A stretch of DNA of 64,000 bases from Zhengitettix transpicula (lineage: Eukaryota > Arthropoda > Insecta > Orthoptera > Tetrigidae), in NCBI GenBank assembly GCA_037074705.1, contig CM073593.1, positions 64,645,501-64,709,500 on the forward strand, in the 5' to 3' direction. Shown here in pieces: positions 49,221-61,840 of the stretch (position 1 is its first letter; each line of letters starts with the position of its first letter). The notes under the pieces are model-generated. The model was not told the origin of the DNA and did not search any database. It worked only from the letters and a program-made list of their open reading frames with translations. Made by a program: the position numbers and the translations under genes.

Positions 49221-52200
49221 GAATTTATTAAAAATATATGAAACATTTGAATGAAAATATTATTTAATGCACGTGGCGTGTCTCGGGATTGGTGAGTTAA
49301 GAAATAAGTCTGAGTTTCTGCTCAGTAGTTACTGATTAACCACAGCTGAGGTGTCTTTGAATAGCGAGGCAGCGAAATGGATCATCAAGTCTCTACTACC
49401 TTCATTTACACTTACACTTCTTCTCAACAGAATCTTCGAATAGGGTTAATTTATTCCTGTGCACTCTCTCGTCGAATAGTTAATTTTCAAATTATCCATA
49501 TTAACTCTAGTTTCCCCTCTTTCTTCATCTCAAGAAATAATCAAAACAGTCAGTTTTTCATACATAATTTTTAAATTCAGCCGATTCCTGCAGATTGAAA
49601 GAGAAATTCGTCACCCCCTTCCCCGTACTTTTAAATTAATTCCTGGACTTTAATTAAATTCGGTCTCGTCTGATCTTATGGTTGCTTGAACTCGCAATCT
49701 TTCGTGGGCCACGAAATCGAAGGTACCCCGAAAAATGCACCAAATAACTTAGCTTACGTTGCTTTTACTTTTATGAATTATGAAAAATGCCGTAGACCCA
49801 GAATTCTATATCTATCTATTTTTAAGCAAAGCCGAAATCCAATCAAATATATGTGTTCCGTATATTTATGCTTCTCTTAAAACTATTTTGTGTTTCTTTG
49901 GGAACGTTTTACTGATTTCACGACTTGTAATGAACCAGCAAAGCAGGAGTAAAGAATATTATTCAATGAATTTATTAACCCAAAATCAGTCTCAATTATT
50001 TGTTTGTTATAAATTTCTGCAGCCTTCGACTGGTTAAGTCATATTTATCTGTTAGTGGCATTATGTAGGATCACATAATATATTTTACATGCATATATCA
50101 TCTAGATAATTACAACTTATCGATCCATATCTTATTTTTAATATTTAAACTTATCGACATTAATCATAAGATTGTGGAGTTATTTTTATTTTGCGTATCC
50201 GTCGTTGGGTTATACAAGAAAAATTGTGTTTGTGTTTTAGTGATTTTTATTTCTTCTGACAGGCTTTGGCATTCAGAGCTACAACGAAAGCGAAGTTCCT
50301 TGCTCTCCAACGTTGCCAAGTAATAACATAGCGCCGTCATTTGTTTATTTGACGTCAAGGCATCAGTCTCCGGGTCCTTAACGACTTTCAGAAAGGCATT
50401 GATCTACGGTGTTTGCTCTGCTTCAGGTGGTGGAAAATGTATATTTCATCTTGCTTTTAGTGATTTCCAGCGATCGAAGCGGCAGTGTGTAAGACGATCT
50501 GTTGCTTCCATGGAGTTGGAATATTGTTTGATCGTTCTGACCTTCCTCCCCAGCCGACAAAAGAGGGGTCCGGGCCAAAGCATGAGGGGACAGTATCAGT
50601 TTTCTCTTTAGATTAAATTCTCTCGTAAGGGAAGGCAACATAGTTTGAGCGTTTGAGGTCCAGCCTCGGCTCTGTGCTGCGGTCATTATTTTGTCTGAAG
50701 TCGGTCGGCTCGCTCATGCGTTCTTATTACCTGCAGGATCCTTTTCAGTGGCGTGGGGAAGGTGTAGCGGTCACTCAAAGTTCTAAGCAGCTTTTGCTGG
50801 AAGGTCAATTCAAGCGCAAAGTATCAGACTGGAGTGTTCAAATACTTTGGTTCAATAAATATATAAGGAAAATAACATGGCGAAATGTAGTTCATCAGCA
50901 CTATAAGAAGGAATTAAGCAAAAAATTAAAATAAATTGAAATACGAAGACACATGCTAAGACGGAAACACAGAACTCCAGTTTATGAATAACTTATGGCG
51001 AGTTCTTGGAAGCCTGAAAAAATATTTCCATAGTAGTGAAAAAGGGGAAATTATTATCCTGTGGATATTTGAAGGAAGTGGAAATAGTTAAACGAAGAAA
51101 GGGATAAATTTTAATTATGACTTGCTAAATGTAAATCAGAACATGTATCATATATTCTAGAGCATATAACCCTAGGCAGATTTTTTTTATATAATTACGA
51201 TATTTGTGGGTCAGAATGAACAAAGTGGAAAAACATATATTTTAGACGTTTGCCTAAAAAGGTTTAATTAAAGGTAAACGAAAATATTCGTATTCACGTT
51301 ATATTTAAATAGATTTGTTGACAGAAATAGTACTCAATAAAATTTTCTTTGAAGACATTCGTATTGATAAAAATTTATTGTTCCACACGCAGTTACTGAT
51401 AAGTGGACGTTATTTATGGGAAAATACATCAAATTATGTAAGAAATAATTGCTACACAACAACAAATTTAATGATTGGAAAATATATTAACGAATGATAT
51501 GAACTTCAACCCTTCATTAAAGTGTGGACAATTAAACAGTGAGGTTTAGTAACTAATATCATTACAATGTTTACCTGGGAAAAACGACGATATTTTATCT
51601 ATACATTGGATTACATTTAAACGTATTTACAAAGGCCTTGTGAAATTTTATGTTTTTTTAAAAAAAAATATTTAACAAACTTCGATAGAAGAGAACTGTT
51701 TACTGTAAAATAATTATTTGCCAGAGAAACGCAAGAAAATTAAATTATTTGATACTTTAATATTTATTATTTTAAAATTAATCACAAAATAATTTTTATT
51801 TTTTTATTCCTTGGAAATTCTTAATTGTAGTGAATATTTGATTTCACGAAACGTGATGAGCGACTCATTATATAATCTTTAAAATTAATTACTTTTTTTA
51901 ATGATTAAAGAGGGAAGAACGGTTAGGTTATTTAACGAACGTAATTGGTGCATTTCAGAAAATAAAGTACCAGACAGAGTCCGTCAAGGAAAGCAATCTG
52001 TAAGGCTAATTAAGAAAAAAAAAATATTTCCTGTCTCTTCTGTACGGTGCAGGAAACAGTTTGCGGTGTTAATTAAACTATTATTCCCTGTAAATTATAC
52101 CTTTTTATTTGGTTCTTTGGATATGAGATTTTATGAGACGCAGGAATATACGTTTTAGTTGTCTCAATCACATGCCTGAATGATTATGTTGGGCTTTTAT

Positions 52201-53167
52201 ATAAGTTGTTTCGTGTATTAATAATATGATTGATAAAGATAACAGGTACAACAGTTTGAATCGTTCCTACTTTCCCGTAAGTGGAATCCCATGTAACCAT
52301 TAAAAACCTCGCTCACGGTAGCAACCGCTAATTCGGTCCGCTGCATTCGCTTTGTAATTAATGAAAGCTGAAAAGCCTTATGTTTAATTTAAATGCAGTC
52401 AACTATCGTTTCGTAGCCGAAGTGAGATTCGCGGTAAAAGTGCTTAAGCTTTAAATATTGCAATAGTTACGTAATTTGGTCGATATAATTTATTATCATG
52501 TTGTCGTAAATTTATAGGCTGATATTAAGTCAATTTACTACAAATATTTGTCTACAGTGCATACTATTTGGTTTGTGTGATTTTTTATTCTGCGCGAAGT
52601 ATAATTTATTTCCCGAAAAATAATTTAAGTTTTATTAAATACAAGATTATTTCCATTTTTTTCCTCGTAAAGATAAATGTAAATTTTAAGTTTTAACTTC
52701 TTTGAATGGTTCATGACTTTTTAAGATACCTTCAATTATATATACCTCTTTAGAAAAATATTGAACCGCTGTTTGTCAATATCTCAAATGAAATCTCTGT
52801 CGTAGCATTGAAAATTAGGTTTATTTTATTATCTACTTAATCAAACTGCTATGGATACTTATAATATCGACACGGAGGGCCAGTATTTGACATTTTGTCT
52901 CCAGTTGGTGGTTCGAGGTTTGATATTACTGAGAAAAGCAAATGGCGGCTCAATATGACAACGAAAAAAATTGGTCGGCATGGGTCAAACCTTTTCGCAT
53001 GGGAAAATATTAAAATCGGACAGGACTTTAAATTAAATCGGTTTCGGATTCCTTAATAAATAAAACTCAAAGATAAACTAAAATCACTCGATTCTGTGCA
53101 ATGTTAAGAATAAATTTATTTATTTATTTATTCTGAATTTATTGACAATACTGTGATAAAACAGGTA
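49221..53167. other. Non-coding stretch, nothing firm
   Basis: No gene is recognised. A GC-richer patch at 50230-50830 carries overlapping frames on both strands (87, 70 and 93 codons). An inverted pair CGTCA/TGACG lies near 50336-50355. A T7A9 tract is at 51653-51668, and a (TTTA)n run near 53113-53132. Confidence 0.45.
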
Positions 53168-53248
53168 GACTATATATTACTATATACTATATATACTATA
53201 TATATACTATATACACTATATATACTATATACTATATATACTATATAC
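53168..53248 (+). repeat. TATAC-type minisatellite, left arm
   Basis: Irregular tandem ACTATAT / ATACTAT units over about 80 bp, directly abutting the LTR-like segment. The same array resumes at 54034. Confidence 0.85.
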
Positions 53249-54033
53249 TGTAGTAATTAGTAATTAATCCATTGTTATAATTGCAAAGTAAAGAACTCAT
53301 TATTAGACTATATAAAGCATACACCGCGACACAGGGCGGCGAGACAAAAGAACCATTGTTGAGACGTACGCAGTCAAAAATTCTACGAGACGAACACACA
53401 GTCAGCGAGGAGGAGCGAAGCGAAAAGGTTGCAAGTTAAAATTGAACAAAAAGTTTTTCAGTCTGTAATTCATCGAATAAGGTTACAGGAAAGTTTCTCA
53501 ATAAGTAAAGCCACAAGCAGTAATAATTTCCTGCCGCAGTAAAAAAAAAACTCAATAAGTAAAAAGAGACCGTCACCGATGTCATCGAGAGGAAGTTGTT
53601 AACAATCCATCTAATCATTAATCCGGAAGGAGTTGCAGTTTCCAGTTTCCAGAAGAGAGACCCAAACGTTTCGACAAGTGTTTTGTAACCAATTTAAATT
53701 CAGTGATATCCCCAAAAACGTGTGCACAGAAAACCCCAAAATTGAGACCTGGTCGGCCGTAAGTAAAAGAACTCTAAATTTATTTGTAAACCATTTCATT
53801 AAGATACGTCAGATCGTTCTTCAATTATTTTCTTTTCTTTAATTATTCTTTTCTTTAATTGTTTTGTTAGATAATTTAAATTCAATTCACCCATTTATCA
53901 AACCCAGTAAAGACCCTGAGATTTTAAATATTATTGTGTAAATTTTAAATTGTATATAACTTCATTAATAAATTTTGTTTAATTCTTTAAATAAATCTTT
54001 TTATTTAGACGCCATTTTAACCTGTTTATTACA
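53249..54033 (+). mobile_element. Probable 785-bp solo LTR
   Basis: The segment starts TGTAGTAATTAG and ends CCTGTTTATTACA, so it has TG...CA ends and near-perfect terminal inverted repeats (TGTAGTAA versus TGTAATAA read from the other end). It interrupts a TATAC minisatellite and is flanked by ATAC on both sides (53245-53248 and 54034-54037), compatible with a 4-bp target duplication as in many Ty3/Gypsy elements. A TATAAA box lies at 53311-53316 and AATAAA poly(A) signals at 53967-53972 and 53990-53995, giving plus orientation. The long distance between TATA and poly(A) signals is unusual. No internal coding domain is present, hence a solo LTR. The tetranucleotide duplication is weak because ATAC is common in the array. 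Confidence 0.55.
53311..53316 (+). promoter_or_regulatory. TATA box of the putative LTR
   Basis: TATAAA in the context GACTATATAAAGCATAC, 62 bp inside the LTR-like segment and followed by a GC-richer region containing an arthropod initiator-like TCAGTC at 53458. It is inferred to be the LTR promoter only because of its position. Confidence 0.35.
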
Positions 54034-54064
54034 ATACACTATATATACTATATACTATATATTA
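54034..54064 (+). repeat. TATAC-type minisatellite, right arm
   Basis: Resumption of the ACTATAT / ATACTAT array after the LTR-like insertion. Left and right arms together appear to be one array split by the insertion. Confidence 0.8.
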
Positions 54065-55399
54065 GGAAAGATGGAATAAAAATCGGAAGAAGAAATAGAA
54101 CATAAGGAAAAATAGGCAGTTGAACGTTTTTAACAGTCCGGGTTCAGGGTAGAAATGAACAGGAGAATGACCCAATTTGTTTAGTATAATTTAGCAACAA
54201 AATTATCAAATAATATTGTTTTCCTTCCATGATTTTTCTAGGGGTTGGATTCATATTATGTATTTCGGTATCAATTAAATATATGGTTTTAAAGTTTTAC
54301 CGCAATGGAGGTTGTCGTAACAAGGATAAACTCGTCACCTTTTCCAAAGATCTACGAGAGAAATCCGTCTACGTCACTTAAGTAGTTATGACTTTGATGA
54401 AAGTTAACATGTGCTCCGCAACGTTTCTTGAGAATGACTGGTGTTTACGTGGTTCCCGGAAGGAAACGCCGTATCCTCCTTGGGAAGCGGCCTCCTGTTT
54501 GCTCTCCAGAGGCTAATGAAGTCCCTCTCTCCCTTGGGAATGCACCCAGCTGTCAGGCTGTTGACCGCCCTAATGGAAACTTCGTGTCTCTTTCTGAGCC
54601 ACGGCCATCTTTCAAAAAACAAGCCGACGGAAAAACTCGTCACCAGGCGGAATCCTCTTACTTAGCTATTCGCCATCCCATTTAGCGACGACACCGATAT
54701 TTTCTTCACGTGCTCTTTCTCACCAGTTGCAGTCAAATATTTGCGTTGTCAGCTGCCTAACGTCGCATCTTTTAATGCCAAAGTATACTTTCCGTCAAGG
54801 AAACTTATTAAACAGGGACGTAGTTTAGGAAGGATTTTCGTGCGTATAACTTGAGGAGTGGAATACATTGTTCCCCAAGGAAATTTACTCCTGCGTTTCT
54901 TCGTTGTGATTCGCCGAGTAATCCCTGAACTGAGCAAGATGACAAAGCAAAATATTAGTAGAGAGCAGATGTGAAAATTAGAAAATTTTGTGAAGAATTA
55001 TGAACATCTGTTCTGTAATCTCTAATCCTATAGAAGTGTAGACAGGTAATTTATTTGTCGTAATAATTTCATAACTCACCTTTTTGAAATTTTAAAAACT
55101 GTTTAAAATGAGCAGCATGAGCAGTATTTATCGAGGAATGTTTGATAATTCAAAATGTGTAAGAGATAGCAATGGTGACAGTAATACTAAGTTCTTAGTT
55201 TTCAGATATAAAAAATATAAGTGCCAATTATTTTGAAACATTTGCGAAACCTCGTAAATTCTCTTATAATTTTGTTTTCCAATGTATGAAAGGTTAGAAT
55301 GCTTGTAGGAAGTAAGCACCTTCATCCTTCACAAGAAATTATCTTCTGTCACGAAACTACTTATATTTTAAAAGTTACTAGGCAATTTCCGTAATGAGC
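54065..55399. other. Non-coding stretch with a GC-richer patch
   Basis: No gene is recognised. The patch at 54400-54790 carries three overlapping frames on both strands (85, 79 and 74 codons) with no known domain. Confidence 0.45.
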
Positions 55400-56170
55400 G
55401 CAGTTTGAAGTGACTAGGACGCTGCTTACACGCGTTCAGTAGAAAGAACGCGCGTACTTGGAATCTCCAATACGGCAGCTGTCAATGATTTATCGAGAAA
55501 CACAGCAGCCGTCGCATCGAAAATGCGGCAGTCTTCCAAACTCATTTTCTTTTACGGTCACGCGACGATATTAACTTACTTTCGAAACAGGAATCTGCTT
55601 TCGTTTTTATGCTCAATCGTATATATGTATTTTCTTTCGACACACCGAGGGACCACGGCGGTAAATTCATAAATGGATTATAAAAAAAAAGCGAAAGCTT
55701 TTAAGAGCCGACGCGTTATAGGAGGCGGAGAGATGCAGCTACATAATATCCCCCGATGGTAGAAAAAAAGTTACGCGAGGAGCATTATATTAAAAAACTG
55801 TCAGCGCGATATTAGGTAGGAAATTGGGGGTGGCGAAGGGGGTGGGGGAAAGTTGCAGAAGCTTTTAACACCTGGTTTGGCGTTAAAAGCCGTCGCTTGC
55901 AAGTTGTTCGTCCGTAATGGCGCTGGCCGCAAGACTCTAATTGCATCAGGGCGCCGCTTGGGAGACGCAGACGAGCAGCGCGTGCGTGCGCCTCGATAAT
56001 GCAGTCGCAACGTCATTACCCGTGTGTGGCGGCGCGGCGGTTTTGTGACCTGGCGTCCGCGTCCGCGTCGTCTCAACCAAGTCTCAGGGACGAATAAATC
56101 CTCTAGAGCATTTATGCATACTTGACGTATCCCTTTAGCTTGATGTTTCATCGGTTGTCGATGGCAGACC
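55400..56170. promoter_or_regulatory. CpG-rich block, candidate regulatory element
   Basis: The most CpG-rich part of the window (GTGTGTGGCGGCGCGGCGG near 56020; GCGTCCGCGTCCGCGTCG near 56052) with intact AT cores such as CTAATTGCATC near 55937, ATAATGCAG near 55997 and TTTATGCATAC near 56110. It contains a perfect 9-bp inverted repeat, listed separately. A 123-codon minus-strand frame covers it, but the product is Arg/Pro-rich low complexity and I do not accept it as a gene. A distal enhancer or a CpG-rich promoter are both possible. Confidence 0.32.
55861..55890. repeat. Perfect 9-bp inverted repeat
   Basis: GCTTTTAAC (55861-55869) and GTTAAAAGC (55882-55890) are exact complements around a 12-base spacer ACCTGGTTTGGC. 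AACACCT across the left arm and spacer resembles a T-box half site. May be a protein-binding palindrome. Confidence 0.6.
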
Positions 56171-57940
56171 ACAAAGAGGTTAACATATCTTTATTGTTTA
56201 CAAGAACTTATTTTTTACAAAACATGATTAATATACATGATTGGCAAAACATATATAAACGAACTTGTTTCTGTTCATATTTCACCACTTATATAAAATG
56301 AGTCACGAAGGAGAGGCAGAAAAAGCAGCAGTTGGTAACACTTTGAAATATTATTTACAAATTTTACTGTAACAATAAAAAAACTTACAATTACGTCATT
56401 TCTCACCATAGTCATTCGGCTTTTCAATACACTTGGCCTTTGTTTCAAAATATTTTCGATACCCTCAGAAAAACTTTTCTATTACGTAGCACTACTTACA
56501 TCTCGACGTTCTCTTAATGAATCTTTAAGTGGACCAACATTACATTTTCCAGGTAATTTTGCAAAGTTGGTGCTTACGAGACCAAAAAAAAAAATGTGGA
56601 CATCTCATTGCACACGGAGAGTTGACCCTTGATTTTCTTTCTTCGCTGAAGATACAAGGTGTTTCGAAAACTCGGGATAGTTCCATGTTTGAACATTACT
56701 GACGATTCTTTTCACGTAGGATGCAAACGGATAGAGGCACAGCCATGTTTATTTTGTGACAGCGCAGAGCGAACTGAAGTGATAACGCTGTTACCTCTCA
56801 CAGATAAAGGAAACAAAATGTCCACTCTTGACGTACGAGTACATCAAACCGTTCAAAAAATTTTCAGCGTAATTGTAATAAATGTCAACTGACTTAACGT
56901 TGTACAGGAATCTGAAATTTCAAATGCGAAAATTTTTCAAGTTGCGGGAAAACGTGAAAGTAGATTGAACATTACCTATAGGTCATTAAAGGTATTCCTT
57001 AAGTTCAATGTAGTTGAAGACTACCGCATAAGGATGTCTGATTACCAACATTACGTTATACAGAACTTTATGAATGGTATAGAGTTTCGGCTTCAGGTCC
57101 GACCCAAAATCGGGTGGAGCGAATGGTGTTTTATACATGACACTTCGAATCTAGGAGACACATTGCAAAAGAAGACTAAAAACTGAGGTTTATGTAACAG
57201 ATCACAATTTATATTTCTGTGATTGACCATGTTTAAAATTGTGTAGAGTAAAACGGAAGAGGAAATGAAATTTAAATAATACTAAAAACGATCTTACTAA
57301 TAAACGCAAAGTAGAGAAATAAAACCTAATACATTAAAAGCTAATTTATTAGTTTTTGGTTCATTAATTGAAGTTTGTCTGTAAGAAGGTCGTTTTCAGT
57401 ATACCATTTTTAACAGACGTTAATTACTATACATTGTGAAATATTAATGCTCAAAAGTCGTTTAATAACTCTCTAATCTTTGGAGAAATATTTCTACTGA
57501 CCGGATAAAACAATATGTTTCTGAATTTGGATTCAGCATTTATTATTTTACCTACTCCTTGGTTAAGATATTTTATCTTGAGTAAAAAGAATATATTATG
57601 TGTAATTGTGATCTAGTAAGAGGAAGATTTGTGTTTCAAATACAAAAGGTATAAATTTATTTCGCCTCAAGAAAAATTGTGTTGCTATAAGCTAATAAAA
57701 ATCAAATGTGAATTCAATCTTTGACATTCTAATAATTCATATTGTAAAATAAAATTTATTTAAGTAATTTTGCGTAATGAATGGAAACCCCTGTTAGTAA
57801 TTATAAAAATCTGTTAAATAATGCAATTCGTCTGAGTACCTATTATGTTCACTTTATGTTATTGGATTAAAGCGTCAAATTTTAAAATGAGAGTAGCGCA
57901 TATATTTTTTTTAAAAAAGCAGCTTCGTCCCGAAGTTTGA
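56171..57940. other. Non-coding stretch, nothing firm
   Basis: No gene is recognised. Frames at 56659-56892 (77 codons) and 56965-57186 (73 codons) lie close together on the plus strand and could be pieces of one decayed gene, but neither matches a family I know. A T8A6 tract is at 57905-57918. Confidence 0.4.
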
Positions 57941-58340
57941 TCTCTGTAACCGGTGGTCTCATTTGGCGCGATTGAGATTGCGGGCTCAAGGGAGACTCAC
58001 TTGTCGCGGCCAGAGATACGTTTCCTTATCTCCCGGGGAATAGCTGGAGTTGATTACTTGTAACTTGGCGACAAGTGCCTTCCGCTGTTGCCACAAATTT
58101 GATTTCCTTGCTAGTGGGAAACGCTCTTTAGGCGTCACTCCGGCGTCTTGACGTCTCGGCGCAACGCTTCTGTGAAGCGTGACACGGTGCGCTGCATCCC
58201 AGAGCGTCGTCTTCTTCTTCCTCGTCGTCGCCGTCGTCGTCGTCGACGGAGTGTTAAGTGAAGGCCGTCTGTCACGGTATCTCTAAGAGCCAGAACTCGC
58301 TCTAAAAATAGGACGGAGGCAACTCAGCCCAGCAGGTCAG
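57941..58340. promoter_or_regulatory. GC-elevated block with triplet repeat
   Basis: GC-elevated block with many CpGs (GGCGTCACTCCGGCGTCTTG near 58131) ending in a CGTCGT/CTTCTT triplet tract. No open frame runs through the tract, so it is not a coding acidic repeat here. A candidate regulatory region. Confidence 0.22.
58205..58247 (+). repeat. (CGT/CTT)n triplet repeat
   Basis: About 14 triplets of CGT, CTT and TCG type with few interruptions. Confidence 0.9.
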
Positions 58341-59599
58341 GTTTTCTACTGCGAAAGACTCTCACTAAAAGTTAATAATTATGAATCTCATAACTCTTTT
58401 ATGTTGGAATGATAAACGCATAAACTTTTCCAAGATTGCTTATACGATTAAAAAATGCTCAAGATAACAAAAAAATTAATTATTCACTCCTAAAATTTTT
58501 CAAACGATTTATTTAAAGATTTATGGTTTAAAAAACATAATTTAATAATAAATATTCAGATTTCTCCATTTCCAAAAAAAATAAAATCGCGTTAATATTT
58601 CGAAGGCCGATTGCAAATCGTTTTTTATCACAGTTTTATTTTTCTAGAATTAATTTCTTGATCAAAAGGTACATCGTGTATTTAAAATTAACTAAACGAA
58701 AATCGGAGAAAGACGGAAATAAAAAAAAAACAATTTCAGTAATTTCCACAAGCTTGTATTCAGATTTTCGACCATTTCTGAAATCCAGTTTCTTCTATTG
58801 AAAGTAATGGAATATCATTTATAGTGAACCTTTTTAATTATGAAAAGTGTTGAGCTGTTACTATCTGTTTTAAAGATATTTTCAACAAACGTCCGTATTT
58901 CCCGATATAGAAGACAACAAAAGTGAAGCATGAATTTGTTTTTTGGAAATTGGTTTGTGTCTTTTAATGAAGTTATCTATTTAACTTAAGCTTTACTACA
59001 GACTTAACTTTAAAAATGGTTTTTATTTTTAAATATTAATTATATATTAAAACAGACCTTTTTGAATTTTAAAACTGTAAAATAATATTTAATTACATAA
59101 TCTTCCAAATAACTTGAATGTTGTGTTTCTTATAATTATTTTCTTCAATTTAATTAATTTCTTAAATTACCTTTCTAAAGTTTTTTTGGGATGTAACCAG
59201 TAAGATAGGGTTTTCAAAAACTGTGAGATAAATGGGGGATGAAAGATTTTTTACAACAGTGATCCGTTGGAAATTTCAAAAATTGTAGTGTTTTGAGAAG
59301 GAACACTTTATGGCTTTCTAAGTGTCGTTAAATATATTTTTTACCACGGAAGAGACGTCATAGTTTGGCCCGTCAATGCGCTACATATGGTGATACAATT
59401 AACACGTGCTATAAAATGGAAAAACAAATTAGTTTATAAAATTAAGTTTAAACTTGTTGTCAGTGATATATTGGACTAACCAAACGTGCTTTAGAAACCT
59501 GAATTAAAGAACAGTACAATATGAAATTGTAATGAAGTGAATTCGGTTATTCGACTAGTACGTATGATTCATGACTAACAAAAATAGATATATTGCGAG
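58341..59599. other. AT-rich non-coding stretch
   Basis: Nothing recognised. Confidence 0.6.
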
Positions 59600-59935
59600 G
59601 AAAAGATAGAACATACTCAACATGAAATGAAACTGTTCTTGTTAGAACGCAATAATGACGAGTTTGTTCGATCCGTGCAAACTTTGTGCTTGCATTGTTG
59701 TGCGGGCGAGTCGCCCATTGAACGGGCTCCTCTCCTTCCGGCGGAGCTGGTACAGTGCTGCCCTCTGGCAGTTGTGATGTTAATCCCACGGACCGGACAA
59801 AGAGTCCAGATCGCTATATGGACTGAGGGGGTGGAATACCCAGCCAGCCAGCCACATACCATCGCCGACACACAACAGTTCTATTAATATCGGCGATCCC
59901 CGAGGTGCATCACGAGTCGTACAGATTAACATTCA
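59600..59935. promoter_or_regulatory. GC-elevated block, candidate regulatory element
   Basis: GC-elevated against the flanks. Three overlapping frames of 80-86 codons on both strands signal compositional openness rather than coding. No diagnostic motif beyond a GTCCAGATCGCTATATGGAC near-palindrome around 59803-59822. Confidence 0.2.
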
Positions 59936-61479
59936 ATGTTTTTTTTTACCCTGCTCTTTTGTTATTTACTTTATGCATGAGAGCGGCAAGGTGATTACGT
60001 ATCCCTTTCTCTGTTCATGACCTTGAATTATCAAATATGAAAATACACTTAATATTGAATAATTGACGAAGAATATTAACGTTATCAATTGTTAATGGGA
60101 TTGTGACACGCTGAAAGTGTGGAATAATTCATAGTAGTAGTTGGGATTTTAAATACAGCTTTGAGTGTATTAAAAATAATGACACAAAAATAAAAACTTT
60201 TATCATATCAGAACGACATAACATTAGAACTACGATCTTCGTCAAGCGAATTTATCTTCAATTATTTCGGTTAAATCATAGAAAAAAATGTAATACTATT
60301 AGAAACAATACAAATTAACATTTTGTTATAAAAATACGATACAAAGTGGCAGAGAAAATAAGTGAAGCGTCAAACATCGGCACTTAATATTTTATTTTGG
60401 TTTCACTTTATATATATTAACAGGTTGGAGAATCGCATATATGTGATTATAAGGCGTCTTCTTTACAATATATATTTACTGCCGTAAATTCTCCTACAAC
60501 GAGTACGGTCACGATTTACATTTTAACTTGAAATAAAATACATTTATGTTAAAAGGTCGAGAAGGTATCTTTCGAATGTTAGCCAAGTGATAAACGTTAG
60601 AAATAAAATGAAATAATTGCGGCTTAGTTTTCATACAAAGTATTGCAAATTTGTAAAAGTATTTCATTATTGTGTTATTAAGCAGAGGGTACAATATTTT
60701 TTTAGCTCGTAAAAGCATTTTTTTTAAAATTAAATATTAAGAGACAGTAGCAGGGGAAACAAATTATTTAATAAAATCAGTAGCTTTGCTTGTAAAAAAT
60801 AAATTTTATTCATATTGCTTTTGTTAAAGGTTAAAACATGCTTAATTCAATACAAAATTAAAATTTAAGTTTTTTTTACAATTAATTTATATGTGATTTT
60901 ATTTTATTAAAAGTGCCTATAAATAAATATAGGGAAACACAACAATCATTGAAATTTTAATTGATAACGAGGTGTTCCACTGTTTTACCCCGTCTCTTTG
61001 AGCATTCGACCGTTTCAGTTTAATGAAATAATATTTATAGAATTTTGGTTTAATTTTTGCAGATAAGTAATAAGTTTTCATTTTTAAATATTGAGATAGG
61101 GAATAGAAATACGAGGTCTCAGAACTTTCAGACACAGACTGATGCTCTTTACTTCATGAAAACAAAACGTTATTCCTACGTAATTTTGTATTACCTTTCG
61201 TACCTTACCTAAATATGGTTCCCTTCATCAACATCATACATTTATTCTCTAAAATAAGAAAAAAACTAAAAACATTATTCCCAGCATTAAATAAACTATT
61301 ACCATTGAATTTCAGGTACAGCATTATTTGTTTAATATTATTAAATATAGCTTCAATTCTTAAGACTTTATGTAAATTTTTTAATCTTATCTTAAGATAT
61401 AACTGACTTTAGATTGCCCCTCTATCAATGCTTAGGATATTCCAATATAATTGCTGACATTCGTGGTTGCCATAACGTT
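59936..61479. other. AT-rich non-coding stretch
   Basis: Nothing recognised. A T7A4 tract is at 60718-60728. Confidence 0.6.
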
Positions 61480-61840
61480 CAGAGAAGGAAAATGGGTTTT
61501 GGAGGCGGTGACAGATGACCAGTGTCACCTCGAACCCTCAGGTCAGAGCCTCGACTGAAGCGCTGTCTGATTGGACGGCTGTGTGGGTGGGATTACGTCG
61601 CGCAGAGCCCCGCCACGTCAAGTGAATCAATCCCTGATTGATAGTGCACGCATACTTGGTCTCGTGGGAGCGACCAGAAGGTCGGCGAAGTGCACCGCCA
61701 GGTTTGGAAGGAAGGAAGGGATCGTGTACACACTGAATTTTTCATCTCATTCATGCAAAGTTTTGACACTTTGGCGAGGAAAACAAATTCAGAAACAGAG
61801 TAGTACGCTTGCAACACGATGCGTTTTATGTTGATTCCAC
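61480..61840. promoter_or_regulatory. GC-elevated block with Exd/Pbx-like palindrome
   Basis: Contains TCAATCCCTGATTGA (61627-61641), an inverted TCAATC/GATTGA pair, continuing as TGATTGATAG, which resembles Hox-Exd/Pbx composite sites. CpG-rich flanks include TTACGTCGCGCAGAGCCCCG near 61591. Overlapping plus and minus frames (87 and 90 codons) are not credible genes. Confidence 0.28.

Noticed and set aside
55801..56172. 123-codon minus-strand open frame
   Set aside because: Arg/Pro-rich low-complexity product from a CpG-rich block with no recognisable domain. GC content alone explains the lack of stops.
56659..57186. Two neighbouring plus-strand frames as a possible endogenous viral or transposon gene
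   Set aside because: No motif of any polymerase, capsid or transposase family could be recognised; kept only as an unexplained stretch.
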